DNA of 53,934 nucleotides from Deltaproteobacteria bacterium (GCA_029552245.1 JAKPDW010000047.1:1-53934), one strand, 5' to 3'. Positions 45,508-53,922 are shown, counted from the first letter of the stretch. Program-made: numbers and translations. The notes: generated from the letters alone by a model not told the origin.

Positions 45508-46861
45508 GAAATCGCGCCGCATACTCATCATCGACGACGAGGCGTCCATCCGGGACGGGTGCAGCCAGATCCTCGAACGCGCAGGCCACGAGGTGGAGAG
45601 CACCGGTGACGCGGAGTACGGGCTGAAGTTGGCTATGAGCGACCGTTTCGACGTCATCCTCCTCGACATCAGGCTTCCCAAGATCGAGGGCATAGAGATC
45701 CTGAGGATCCTCAAGAAGGAGCAGATGGTCCAGGCACGCATCATCGTCATAACGGGTTACGGCAGTATCCCGCTTGCAGTCGAGGCGATGAGGCTCGGCG
45801 CCGTCAACTTTCTCACCAAGCCCTTCGGGGCCGCGGAGCTGAGAGGCGCCCTGAACGAGTGCTTCGCAGAGGCCGCCGACGAGTCGTCGGAAGACTCGCT
45901 CGGGATGCTCATCGGCTCGAGCGACTACATGAGGGAACTCAAAGAGACGATCAGGCGTGTCTCGAAGACCGACTCCTCGGTGCTCATCACGGGCGAGAGC
46001 GGGACCGGCAAGGAACTTGTCGCCAGGACCATACACAACCTCAGCAGGCGCTCGGGGATGCCGTTCGTGGCAGTCGACTGTTCCTCCCTCGTGCCGAACC
46101 TCATGGAGAGCGAGCTCTTCGGCCACGTCAAGGGCGCGTTCAGCGGCGCGTACGAAAGCCGCCAGGGGCGTTTCCAGGTGGCGCACAGAGGGACCCTCTT
46201 CCTCGACGAGATCTCGAACATAAGCCTCGACATCCAGGCGAAGCTCCTGCGTGTCGTCCAGGAGCAGGAGGTGCCCAGGGTGGGCAGCTCGAAACCCGAG
46301 AAGGTGGACGTGCGCCTGATCACGGCCACGAACCGGGACCTCAGGGCCGAGGTCGAGTCAGGGAGGTTCCGCGAAGACCTCTTCTACCGGATCTCTGTCG
46401 TGCCCATGCACATAAGGCCTCTCAGGGAGCACCGCACCGACATCATGGACATCGCCCGCCACTACCTCGAGATCTACCGGGAGAGACACGGTGCAAAGGT
46501 CAGGAGGTTCTCGATCGAGGCCATCCAGTCGCTCAACAGCTACTCCTGGCCGGGTAACGTGAGGGAGCTGAAGAACACCGTGGAACGCCTCTGCGTCCTG
46601 TGCGACCACGAGGAGGTGACGCTGTCCGACATCATGTACTACGGCCAGGACCCGAGGGGCAAGGCGCCCGTGGTGGACCCGTTCTCGGGGAGGATGAGGC
46701 TCGTCGACGTGGAACGGGACCACATCGAGAAGGCCCTCAGACACTTCAACTTCCACATGAACAAGACGGCGCAGTTCCTGGGCATAGACCGCAAGACACT
46801 GCGCTTAAAGATCCGGACCTACGGCATCAAGACCCCGGGCAACAACGAAAAGGAGGAATGA
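45500..46861 (+). CDS. NtrC-family sigma54-dependent response regulator
   Basis: The 453-residue product has a receiver (Asp56 in ILLDIRLPK, Lys in LTKPFG), an AAA+ domain with Walker A GESGTGKE (165-172) and Walker B GTLFLDEI, and a Fis-type helix-turn-helix (MNKTAQFLGIDRKTLRLKIRTYGI). The sigma54-contact loop reads GAFSGA (212-217) instead of GAFTGA. Translation starts at TTG, the only start fitting the overlap with the kinase gene. Two sigma54 promoters with matching upstream repeats lie within 9 kb on either side and are its likely targets. Confidence 0.93.
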   Translation: MAKKSRRILIIDDEASIRDGCSQILERAGHEVESTGDAEYGLKLAMSDRFDVILLDIRLPKIEGIEILRILKKEQMVQARIIVITGYGSIPLAVEAMRLGAVNFLTKPFGAAELRGALNECFAEAADESSEDSLGMLIGSSDYMRELKETIRRVSKTDSSVLITGESGTGKELVARTIHNLSRRSGMPFVAVDCSSLVPNLMESELFGHVKGAFSGAYESRQGRFQVAHRGTLFLDEISNISLDIQAKLLRVVQEQEVPRVGSSKPEKVDVRLITATNRDLRAEVESGRFREDLFYRISVVPMHIRPLREHRTDIMDIARHYLEIYRERHGAKVRRFSIEAIQSLNSYSWPGNVRELKNTVERLCVLCDHEEVTLSDIMYYGQDPRGKAPVVDPFSGRMRLVDVERDHIEKALRHFNFHMNKTAQFLGIDRKTLRLKIRTYGIKTPGNNEKEE

Positions 46862-47134
46862 CGTTCGCGCCGTGAGCCCTTCAACAGGTGCGTCCGTCGC
46901 CCGGGTGCCGCAGCCTCGAGGGTCAGCTCGTACGAGACGCGACGCTCGGGATGTCGCCCTCGAGGTGAAGCCACGGGTGCGACGAATGCCGTGCTTCAAG
47001 GTTGACGGACAACCAGATGTGAACCTTGGGCGGCGGCCTCGGGCATCACCCGCCTCGGTGACAACACGAAGAGCCGCTCGCCAGGGTCCCTGTCGCCGTG
47101 CCTCATACCACCCACGGGGACAACCCATCGCCCA

Positions 47135-47171
47135 GGGGTCAACTTGCTCCGACATGGGGAGTTTCACCCCA
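47135..47171. promoter_or_regulatory. GGGG-N7-CCCC activator-type sites upstream of the second receiver operon
   Basis: T-GGGG-AGTTTCA-CCCC-A (47155-47171) is the same inverted repeat as at the fdh promoter. A half-conserved copy, GGGG-TCAACTT-GCTC, is centred exactly 21 bp upstream. The full site is centred 74 bp before the -24 GG, against 73 bp at fdh. The shared sequence, phasing and distance argue for one activator at both promoters. Confidence 0.65.
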
Positions 47172-47217
47172 TTCCCCCGGGTTCTCGGGATCCCGCTTTC
47201 GCCCTATGAGCAATATA

Positions 47218-47230
47218 TTTCAACCAGTTA
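47218..47230 (+). promoter_or_regulatory. IHF-like site
   Basis: TTTCAA-CCAG-TTA differs in one position from the IHF consensus WATCAANNNNTTR. It lies between the activator-type sites and the sigma54 promoter, where IHF bends DNA in many such promoters. Confidence 0.4.
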
Positions 47231-47235
47231 CACAT

Positions 47236-47250
47236 TGGCACCCTCTTTGC
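47236..47250 (+). promoter_or_regulatory. Sigma54 (-24/-12) promoter of the second receiver operon
   Basis: TGGCACC-CTCT-TTGC followed by T is a full match to the sigma54 consensus with GG-N10-GC spacing. Transcription would begin near 47262, about 27 bases before the receiver ATG. Confidence 0.82.
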
Positions 47251-47288
47251 TGTGTCATCAGTACGATATCCAGTTTCGAGGAGGCTTT

Positions 47289-47681
47289 ATGGAATCCAAA
47301 AAGAAGATTCTCTTGATCGACGACGACAAGGACTTCCTCATGGCCACCAAGCTCATTCTCGAGAAGGGGGGATACGAGGTGTTCCTCGCCGAGGACGGCA
47401 AGAGCGGGCTGGAGATGGCCCGCAAGGTATCGCCCGACCTCGCGATCATCGACATGATGATGGAGACCTGGAGCGAGGGGTTCAACGTCGTCTCCCGTCT
47501 CAGGACATCCGAGACCGGCAAGCAGATCCCCCTCATCATGCTCAGCGCCGTGGATCTCCAGGGGCCGTACCAGTCCTTCGAGCCTCCCGAGAATCTCCCC
47601 ACCGTGGACCTCGTCCTGCACAAGCCCATCAAGGCGGACGAGCTGCTCGGGCACATCTCCACCCTCCTGAAGAAGCAGTGA
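47289..47681 (+). CDS. Stand-alone receiver-domain protein
   Basis: A 130-residue receiver: ILLIDDDKDFLMA, Asp55 in LAIIDMMMETWSEGF, Ser in MLSAVD and Lys in LVLHKPIKADEL, with an insertion (SFEPPENLPTVD) before the Lys. It parallels the receiver at the end of the fdh operon. AGGAGG lies four bases before the ATG. It is the first gene after a sigma54 promoter and is followed after two bases by a receiver-kinase gene. Confidence 0.9.
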   Translation: MESKKKILLIDDDKDFLMATKLILEKGGYEVFLAEDGKSGLEMARKVSPDLAIIDMMMETWSEGFNVVSRLRTSETGKQIPLIMLSAVDLQGPYQSFEPPENLPTVDLVLHKPIKADELLGHISTLLKKQ

Positions 47682-47683
47682 CC

Positions 47684-48796
47684 ATGGGGGACTCATCGGG
47701 GGGGCCTGCCAGCATCCTTATCATCGACGACGAGGAGACCATCCTGGACGGGTGCAGGCAGGCGCTCGAGAAATCAGGGTACACGGTGATCACGTCCTCC
47801 GACGGTCACGAGGGTGTGGGTCTGGCCCGCGTGCTCAAGCCGGACCTCGCCTTCATTGACCTGAAGATGCCGGGCAGCTCAGGCATGGACATCATAGACA
47901 TGCTCTCGAGGGAGATGCCCGACATGGTGCTCATCGTGATCACCGGGTACGCCTCCATCGTCTCGGCGGTGGAGGCCATGAAGAAAGGTGCATACGATTA
48001 CCTTCCGAAGCCCTTCACGCCCGACCAGATCAGGGCGGTGACCAAGCGGGGCCTCGAACACCGTTCCCTCAAGAAGGAAGCCGAGCGGTTGAGGGAGGAA
48101 AAAGAACGGATGGAGCGCAGCTTCATCACCTTCGTGAGCCACGAGATGCGCTCCCCCCTCGTGACCGTCATGCAGTACTTCGAGACGCTCAAGGCCATAG
48201 CGGGCTCAGAGCTCAGCGATGCCTCCAGGGATATCATCGAACGGTGCGAGAAGCGCCTTCAGGCGTTGCACGACCTCATCGAACACTGGCTCGACCTCTC
48301 TCGGATCCAGGACGGGTCCTTCTCCAAGGCCCAGGCGCCGCTTGTGGTCACGGACGTGGTGGAAAAGAGCATCGAGGAGCTGTCCCCCCTGTGCCAGCGC
48401 CGCGAGATCTCTCTCGAGTACACGCCGAGGCAGGATGCGCCCAGGATCCTGGGTGACGCGGAAAGCCTCACCAGGGTGTTCTCGAACATCATAGGGAACT
48501 CGACGAAGCATACCCCCCAGGGCGGGAAGATCTCCGTCGGCATTGATTTCGACGAGTTCTACGTGTACGTGAGGATCTCGGACACGGGCGAGGGTATCCC
48601 GGAAGACAAGCTCCCCTTCATCTTCGAGCCGTTCTTCAGGGTCAAGGGCAAGGAGGAACGTCAACGCGGCTCGGGCTTGGGGCTCACCTTCGTGAAGAAG
48701 ATCATGGACGCTCACATGGGCAAGATCGAGGTGACGTCGAAACTGGGAGAAGGCACGACGTTCGTGCTCACGTTCCCGAGGCTCTACGAGCTCTAG
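47684..48796 (+). CDS. Receiver-histidine kinase hybrid (cytosolic)
   Basis: The 370-residue product begins with a receiver (ILIIDDEETILDG, Asp in LAFIDLKMPG, Lys in YLPKPFTP) and continues into a coiled coil and a kinase core with His153 in FVSHEMRSPL and ATPase boxes (NIIGNSTKHT, SDTGEGIPED, GSGLGLTFV). There is no membrane segment. The receiver-first order suggests that its kinase activity is set by another kinase. The overlap of roles with the preceding receiver suggests a local phosphorelay. Confidence 0.92.
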   Translation: MGDSSGGPASILIIDDEETILDGCRQALEKSGYTVITSSDGHEGVGLARVLKPDLAFIDLKMPGSSGMDIIDMLSREMPDMVLIVITGYASIVSAVEAMKKGAYDYLPKPFTPDQIRAVTKRGLEHRSLKKEAERLREEKERMERSFITFVSHEMRSPLVTVMQYFETLKAIAGSELSDASRDIIERCEKRLQALHDLIEHWLDLSRIQDGSFSKAQAPLVVTDVVEKSIEELSPLCQRREISLEYTPRQDAPRILGDAESLTRVFSNIIGNSTKHTPQGGKISVGIDFDEFYVYVRISDTGEGIPEDKLPFIFEPFFRVKGKEERQRGSGLGLTFVKKIMDAHMGKIEVTSKLGEGTTFVLTFPRLYEL

Positions 48797-48799
48797 GCC

Positions 48800-49024
48800 T
48801 CACTCGCTCTTTCCCTTCAGCCCCTCCCACGGCCTCGTGTTGTCAAGGAGAAAGGCGTCGCTGTTGCTCACCATGCATTCCCCGCACAGGTGAACCATCT
48901 TCATGCTTTCCACCTGGCGGACGACGAAGAGCCTCTGCGAGTTCTGCCTGCACAGAAAACACCGCTCGCCCGAGTCGTCCTCATGGAACTCGTAACACTG
49001 CTCGTCCATGTACACGCACTTCAT
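48800..49024 (-). CDS. Small zinc-ribbon-like protein
   Basis: A 74-residue product with CFLC and CGEC about 27 residues apart, a likely four-cysteine zinc site, and an acidic N-terminal part (DEQCYEFHEDDSGE). AGGAAGGGG precedes the ATG. It converges tightly with the receiver-kinase gene, with three bases between the stops. I do not recognise a named family. Confidence 0.65.
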   Translation of the reverse strand: MKCVYMDEQCYEFHEDDSGERCFLCRQNSQRLFVVRQVESMKMVHLCGECMVSNSDAFLLDNTRPWEGLKGKSE

Positions 49025-49345
49025 GACGCCCCTTCCTGACCAGACGACGTAATCCTTTCCTGTAACACAAGTCGACGGCCCGCACAAGGCCGCAACACCC
49101 TGCCAGGTAGTCGTCGAAGGACGGGAGGTGAATCGCAGGTCACGGACAAAGGACGGCATTTCGCGGCCTCTGCACTCGAAGGCCCATTTGAGGCCTGTCC
49201 CTGCCCACCCCTTCGGCTCGGCGGGGGCGCTTGCGCCGGCACGATCGTTGGCGGTTCGCGGTGCAAGGAGCCCCTCTTTCGTGGTATAGCTCCATGGGCG
49301 GAGGATTGCCCGAGAAAACGACACGCGAGAAAGGATGCTGTCACG
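49025..49345. other. Divergent spacer between zinc-ribbon and Nudix genes
   Basis: No gene is supported. It must hold two promoters, but none is clear. TGGGCGG-AGGA-TTGC at 49295-49309 has GG-N10-GC spacing but a poor -24 box. TGTAACACAAG near 49058 is AT-rich, upstream of the zinc-ribbon gene. Confidence 0.4.
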
Positions 49346-49936
49346 ATGGAACACGAGTGGAACCGTATCGGCTCGAGGATCGCCTTTCGCAACAAGCTCG
49401 TCAACGTTCGCCTGGACACCTATCACTTCCTGCCCAACGACATCGTGAAAGACTTCACGGTCTTCGAGCTGGGGGACTGGGTGAACGTCATCCCCATGAC
49501 GAGCCAGGGGCTCGTGGTCACCATCCGCCAGTATCGACACGGCGTCATGCGCGAGACCGTGGAGATCCCGGGCGGTCTGATCTCCAAGGAGGACGCCGGA
49601 CCCATGGAGGCGGCGCTCAGGGAAATGACCGAGGAGACGGGCTACACGAGCCGGGAGGTGATCCACATAGGCACGGTGGAACCGAACCCGGCGATACAGA
49701 CCAACCGGTGTTACACCTTCCTCGCCCTGGACTGCCTGCCCGATGCGACCCAGAACCTCGACCCCACGGAATCCGTCCGCCTGGAACTCGTGCACCCCGA
49801 CGAGGTGTTCCGTATGATCAAGGACGGAACGATCACCCATGCGCTCGTGGTGGCCGCGTTCTGCCACCTGCTCATTCACGAGGCCGCGAGCCGGGGGGTC
49901 CCCTCCCCTCTCAATGCTTATACATGCCCTCGATGA
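49346..49936 (+). CDS. Nudix hydrolase, probably ADP-ribose pyrophosphatase
   Basis: The 196-residue product carries the Nudix box GGLISKEDAGPMEAALREMTEETGY (GX5EX7REXXEEXG pattern) preceded by VVTIRQYRHGVMRETVEIPGG, the arrangement of ADP-ribose and related nucleotide-sugar hydrolases. AAAGGA lies upstream of the ATG. Its end overlaps the end of the convergent acyl-CoA ligase gene by 26 bases. Substrate cannot be fixed by eye. Confidence 0.88.
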   Translation: MEHEWNRIGSRIAFRNKLVNVRLDTYHFLPNDIVKDFTVFELGDWVNVIPMTSQGLVVTIRQYRHGVMRETVEIPGGLISKEDAGPMEAALREMTEETGYTSREVIHIGTVEPNPAIQTNRCYTFLALDCLPDATQNLDPTESVRLELVHPDEVFRMIKDGTITHALVVAAFCHLLIHEAASRGVPSPLNAYTCPR

Positions 49937-51929
49937 GGTCCTTGTATTTCTCCGCCACCACCTTGCGCTTCACCTTGAGCGTAGGCGTGAGCTCGCCGGT
50001 CTCCTCGCTGAACGGGGCGCTCAGGAGCTCGAAGTACTTGACCTGCTCGTACCTGGACAGCCTCTCGTTCACGGCGTCCACCTCGGCCTTCACCAGGGAG
50101 CGGATCTCCGGCTTGGACACGAGATCGGCGTCGTCCGTGTAGGCGACCCCCCGTTCCTTGGCGTATCTTCGAATCTCCTCGAAATCAGGCACGATGAGCG
50201 CGCAGATGTACTTCCTCCCGTCTTCCACGAGGCAGGCCTGCTCGATGAAGCGCCTCGACTGGAGCTCGAGCTCGATGGGATGCGGGGCCACGTTCTTGCC
50301 TCCGGATGTCACGAAGAGGTCCTTCTTCCTGTCCGTGATGATGAGGAATCCCTCTTCGTCGAACCTCCCTATGTCCCCGGTCTTGAAGAAGCCGTCCTCC
50401 GTAAAGGCTTGGCGCGTCTCTTCCTCCATCTTCCAGTACCCCTTGAAGACCTGGGGCCCCTTCACCAGGATCTCGCCGTCGTCGGCGATCCTCTCCTCGG
50501 TCCACTTGGCCGGCCTTCCCACGGTACCCGGCTTGACGCGGAGGTTGTAGAGCACGCTCGAGTAACACAAGCCGAGCTTGAGGGCGTTTATGGGGTTTCT
50601 GTACGGCGAGACGCCTTTCGCGGGGAGTTCCACCATGAGGTCCACCGTGGTCTCGAGGACCTTGTCGCGCAACCGCCTGTACAGGGGCCCTCCCTTGGGC
50701 CCGTCGAGGATCTCCACGTCGTTGAAGTTTATGACCGGGCTCGTCTCCGTGAGGCCGTATCCCTCGTTGAGCTGTATGTTTAGGGAACGGAAGAAGGTGC
50801 ACACCTCCTTGGACAGCTTGCCTCCCCCCGAAAGGGCGAGCACGAGCCTGTCCATGCCCATGAGCCGCTTGAGCGGGTCGAACACGAGCATGTTCGCCAG
50901 TCCGAACGCCGCGAGGTCCGCCTGGGAGATCCTCCTGCCGGTCGCCATGCCCTCGACGTAGACCTCCCCCTTCCTGAGCGCCCACTCGAAGACCTTTTTC
51001 CTCGCAGGCTTCATCCTCCTCGCGGACGACATGACCATGTCGTAGGTCTTCTCGAAGAAGCGGGGGATCGACACGATGACGTTCGGCCTCACCTTGAGGA
51101 GATCTTCGGCAAGGGTATCGAAGCCCCTCGCGAATACCAGGCAGCCGCCGAGATAGAGCCCGGCCACATGGTAGTCCGCGGTGCGCGAGTACACGTGACA
51201 CAACGGCAGGTGCACGAGGGCCTTCAGGTGGAGATCCCTCGCCCTCTGGCGCTGCATGAGCTCCGACTGGGTGCACTGGTGGACGTTGGCCATGAAGTTG
51301 CCGTGGGTCAGCATCACCCCCTTCGACCTGCCGGTCGTTCCCGAGGTGTAGATGATAGCGGCGAGATCTTCCGGCGTGACCGCTCGAATCCGCTCCTCGA
51401 TGTCAGCCAGGGGGACCTTGTCCCTGCCCATGAGCATGACCTCCAGGAAGCCGAAGACGCGGCCGGGTTTCTCTTGTTCCCAGGACTCCATGGTGACCAC
51501 CGGGAGACCGGCGAGCGCCTCGTGGGTGTCTCTCAAGGCCACGAGCTCGAGCGCCTTGTCCCTCGTCGAGGAGATCATGACGGACGGCTCACTGTCCAGG
51601 ACCATCTGGCCCAGTTCGACGGGATTGAGCGTCGGGTACAGCGGCACCCCGACGGCACCGCACGCCTGCACGGCCTGGTCCGCGATGACCCACTCCGGCC
51701 TGCTCTCCGAGAATATGACGCACCGGTCACCGGGCTTCACCCCGAGGGCGGCCAGTCCCCTGGCCAGGTCGAGCGCCAGCCTCCTCGCCTGGGCCCACGT
51801 TATGTTCCGGAACGTGTCCATGGGATGCCCATGCTCGTCGAACGCGCCCGAGAGAAAGACATGATCCTCGCCGTATCGTTGTGCCTGGTTGTGAAACAGT
51901 CCGCAGAGGGTATCGAACCTGTACGACAT
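49911..51929 (-). CDS. Long-chain acyl-CoA synthetase (AMP-forming)
   Basis: It activates fatty acids with ATP and CoA. The 672-residue product has the AMP-binding motif IIYTSGTTGRSKGVMLTHGN, LNEGYGLTETSP, and GEILVKGPQVFKGYW...DGFFKTGDIGRFDEEGFLIITDRKKDL with the C-terminal GGKNVAP lysine loop. Size and the internal segment MVMSSARRMKPARKKVFEWAL fit the FAA1-like long-chain group. I start at the ATG at 51929; an 88-codon upstream extension has no similarity and covers the divergent promoter. Confidence 0.92.
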   Translation of the reverse strand: MSYRFDTLCGLFHNQAQRYGEDHVFLSGAFDEHGHPMDTFRNITWAQARRLALDLARGLAALGVKPGDRCVIFSESRPEWVIADQAVQACGAVGVPLYPTLNPVELGQMVLDSEPSVMISSTRDKALELVALRDTHEALAGLPVVTMESWEQEKPGRVFGFLEVMLMGRDKVPLADIEERIRAVTPEDLAAIIYTSGTTGRSKGVMLTHGNFMANVHQCTQSELMQRQRARDLHLKALVHLPLCHVYSRTADYHVAGLYLGGCLVFARGFDTLAEDLLKVRPNVIVSIPRFFEKTYDMVMSSARRMKPARKKVFEWALRKGEVYVEGMATGRRISQADLAAFGLANMLVFDPLKRLMGMDRLVLALSGGGKLSKEVCTFFRSLNIQLNEGYGLTETSPVINFNDVEILDGPKGGPLYRRLRDKVLETTVDLMVELPAKGVSPYRNPINALKLGLCYSSVLYNLRVKPGTVGRPAKWTEERIADDGEILVKGPQVFKGYWKMEEETRQAFTEDGFFKTGDIGRFDEEGFLIITDRKKDLFVTSGGKNVAPHPIELELQSRRFIEQACLVEDGRKYICALIVPDFEEIRRYAKERGVAYTDDADLVSKPEIRSLVKAEVDAVNERLSRYEQVKYFELLSAPFSEETGELTPTLKVKRKVVAEKYKDLIEGMYKH

Positions 51930-52070
51930 CACATTCCCCCAGAGAAAGATGATCGAAGCCGCCGGCTGCTCTCTTCCATGATTGTACCTGATCTCAAGGG
52001 GTTTGAGAAGCCCGAGGCCGGGTCCAAGCCTCTCTCCCTCTCCCTGTGGGCCGCACCCGCGCCGATTCCC

Positions 52071-52099
52071 TTGAGATTTCCCTGCAGAGGGGTTATAAA
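52071..52099 (+). promoter_or_regulatory. Strong sigma70 promoter upstream of EF-Tu-domain-like gene
   Basis: TTGAGA, 17 bases, TATAAA: each hexamer has five of six consensus bases at ideal spacing. Expected start near 52106, 20 bases before the ATG and just ahead of GAGGAGG. Confidence 0.75.
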
Positions 52100-52125
52100 G
52101 ACATACATTCGAGGAGGTATTCACA

Positions 52126-52386
52126 ATGGCTGGCGAAAAGAAACTCATCGGCAAGGTCACCCACTTCTTCGGAAAGATAAGCGTCGCGGGCATTCAGCTG
52201 ACCGACACCCTCAAGGTCGGCGACAGGATCTCCATCGAGGGGGCGACCACCTCGTTCGAGGAGACCATCGACTCCATGCAGATCGACAACAAGCCGGTAG
52301 ACGTTGCCGGGCCGGGAGACCTCATCGGCATCAAGGTCAAGGAGAAGACACGCGTCGGTGACAGTGTTTACCTGATCACCGACTGA
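52126..52386 (+). CDS. EF-Tu domain 2-like small beta-barrel protein
   Basis: An 86-residue protein that is a single translation-factor domain 2 barrel: IGKVTHFFGKISVAGIQLTDTLKVGDRISIEG and VDVAGPGDLIGIKVKEKTRVGDSVYLI are the usual strands. Such stand-alone proteins occur in archaea and deltaproteobacteria with no known function. It has a strong promoter and a strong ribosome site, so it is probably abundant. Confidence 0.8.
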   Translation: MAGEKKLIGKVTHFFGKISVAGIQLTDTLKVGDRISIEGATTSFEETIDSMQIDNKPVDVAGPGDLIGIKVKEKTRVGDSVYLITD

Positions 52387-52396
52387 TCCCGGCTCA

Positions 52397-52412
52397 CCCG
52401 GGGCACCCCGGG
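52397..52412. terminator. GC-only hairpin between convergent genes
   Basis: CCCGGGG-CA-CCCCGGG lies ten bases after the EF-Tu-domain-like stop and before the stop of the convergent gene. Very stable but without a T-run on either strand, so terminator function is uncertain. Confidence 0.45.
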
Positions 52413-52443
52413 CCGGCATCACGGAGGGCGGCCCGATGTGCCG

Positions 52444-53922
52444 TCACGTGCCCTTCTTCGGTGCGTCTCTCCGGGATGTGCGTTCCACCTCCACCGTCAC
52501 GCGGACGGTCGGTTGCTGTTGGGCCTTGAATCTCACCCGGGACGTGGACGGTATCACCTTCACGGTGTAGGTGTGGCTGGAGGTGATGCCCGAGACATCG
52601 ATCGGCTCGGTGATCACCGAGATCCTGCTCGCGGTTATGGCGAACGGCGCAAGCACCGAGACGAACTCCGGCTCCACGGTGACCTGCCTGATCTCGTATC
52701 CCTCTTCGGGCCTGCCGACCATGTCCGGCGTCACCTTCACATCGCGTGGGAAGAGCCTGTGCGCGGTGATGATGATCCTGTCCGGCCTGACCTTGAGGAG
52801 CGTCAGGTTCGACGGCACGTTGACCATGTCCGAGGTGATGACCACCACCTGCCTGCCCTCTTCGAGCGAAGAGAGGTCGATCGATATCTTGAGGCTCGAC
52901 GGGTCGAACAGCCTGAAGGCCTGCGTCGACCCCATGAGCGTGACCGTGGCGTCCGTGACCCGGGACTCCTCTATCTCCCACTCCGGCGAGATCTTGCGGT
53001 ACTCGATGGGGACGATGTAGTCCCGCTGGATGGATTCACGCTGGTAGCCGAACACGAACCAGAGCCCCACAGCCAGTACGAGGGCGAGCCCCTTCTCGAG
53101 GGCGTTTTTCCCGAGTCCGCCCTTGGCGTGTTTCCCGCCGTCGGTAAAGGTCTTCTCGAAGAACTGCTCGAGGACCGAGTTGAGCTCTATGGCGTTCTTG
53201 AGGGTCACGATCTCGGCGTTGCGCACGACCGAGATGGTGCCCTTTTCCTCCGATATGACGATCGCGAGGGCGTCGCACCGCTCTGACAACCCCAGTGCCG
53301 CCGTGTGGCGGAGGCCGAAGTTGGCGAGCTTCTCCGTGTTGGTCGACAGCGGGAGGTGGCAGCCGAACTTGAAGGCACGCCCGTTGCGGACCACGAGTGC
53401 ACCGTCGTGCCCCTGGGAATGCGGATCGAATATGCTCATGACCAAGGGCGAGGTGAGCACGCCGTTCAGGGTGTATCCGCCGGTGATCTGCCTGTCTATG
53501 GGGTCCTCCCCCTCGATCACGATCAACGCCCCTATGCGCCTCGAGGCGAGCTCCGCCGAGCTCTCGACGATGGCGCTCACCGCCCCGTCCACGCCTTCGG
53601 CGGACTTTCTCCTGTGCCTGGCGAGGTTCCTGAGGGTGGCCAGGCGCTCGAAGAACCTCCTGATGTCTTCCTGGAAGATCACGACCAGAGCGATGATGAT
53701 CACCGTGAAGAAGCTCTGGAGCACGATCGTGGTGAGGTAGAGGTGGAAGAGCCGTGCGCCGATGTAGACCACGCCGAGCAGTATCATCCCCACGAGCACG
53801 AGCTTGGACGTGGCGTGCTTGAACCAGACGATGGCGAGGTACAGGAGGAAGGAGATGATCGCGATGTCGAAAAAGTCCTGGATCCTGAAGCCGGCGAGAA
53901 ACGTGAAGAACGTATCGCTCAT
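52444..53922 (-). CDS. Diadenylate cyclase (CdaA-type) fused to YbbR/CdaR-like domain
   Basis: It should make cyclic di-AMP at the membrane. The 492 residues start with three membrane helices (about 15-85), then a DAC domain with SIFDPHSQGHDGALVV (DGA at 173-175), HLPLSTN and GLRHTAALGLSERCDALAIVISEE. The family's RHR motif reads RHT at 205-207. After a fourth membrane helix (about 276-292) comes a YbbR-like part (298-480) with beta-repeat segments such as VPIEYRKISPEWEIEE and PRDVKVTPDMVGRPEEGYEI. In Firmicutes CdaA and its regulator CdaR/YbbR are separate neighbours; here they are one polypeptide. GAAGG precedes the ATG. Confidence 0.9.
   Translation of the reverse strand: MSDTFFTFLAGFRIQDFFDIAIISFLLYLAIVWFKHATSKLVLVGMILLGVVYIGARLFHLYLTTIVLQSFFTVIIIALVVIFQEDIRRFFERLATLRNLARHRRKSAEGVDGAVSAIVESSAELASRRIGALIVIEGEDPIDRQITGGYTLNGVLTSPLVMSIFDPHSQGHDGALVVRNGRAFKFGCHLPLSTNTEKLANFGLRHTAALGLSERCDALAIVISEEKGTISVVRNAEIVTLKNAIELNSVLEQFFEKTFTDGGKHAKGGLGKNALEKGLALVLAVGLWFVFGYQRESIQRDYIVPIEYRKISPEWEIEESRVTDATVTLMGSTQAFRLFDPSSLKISIDLSSLEEGRQVVVITSDMVNVPSNLTLLKVRPDRIIITAHRLFPRDVKVTPDMVGRPEEGYEIRQVTVEPEFVSVLAPFAITASRISVITEPIDVSGITSSHTYTVKVIPSTSRVRFKAQQQPTVRVTVEVERTSRRDAPKKGT

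Larger units (their letters stand above)
46862..47288. other. Regulatory spacer upstream of the second receiver operon
   Basis: No gene is supported. The distal 250 bases are GC-rich and featureless apart from GCGACG-type motifs. The last 160 bases carry the activator-type repeats, an IHF-like site and a sigma54 promoter, listed separately. Confidence 0.55.

Noticed and set aside
49295-49309. Third sigma54 promoter, upstream of the Nudix gene
   Set aside because: GG-N10-GC spacing and TTGC are present but the -24 box is poor (TGGGCGG) and no GGGG-N7-CCCC site lies upstream.
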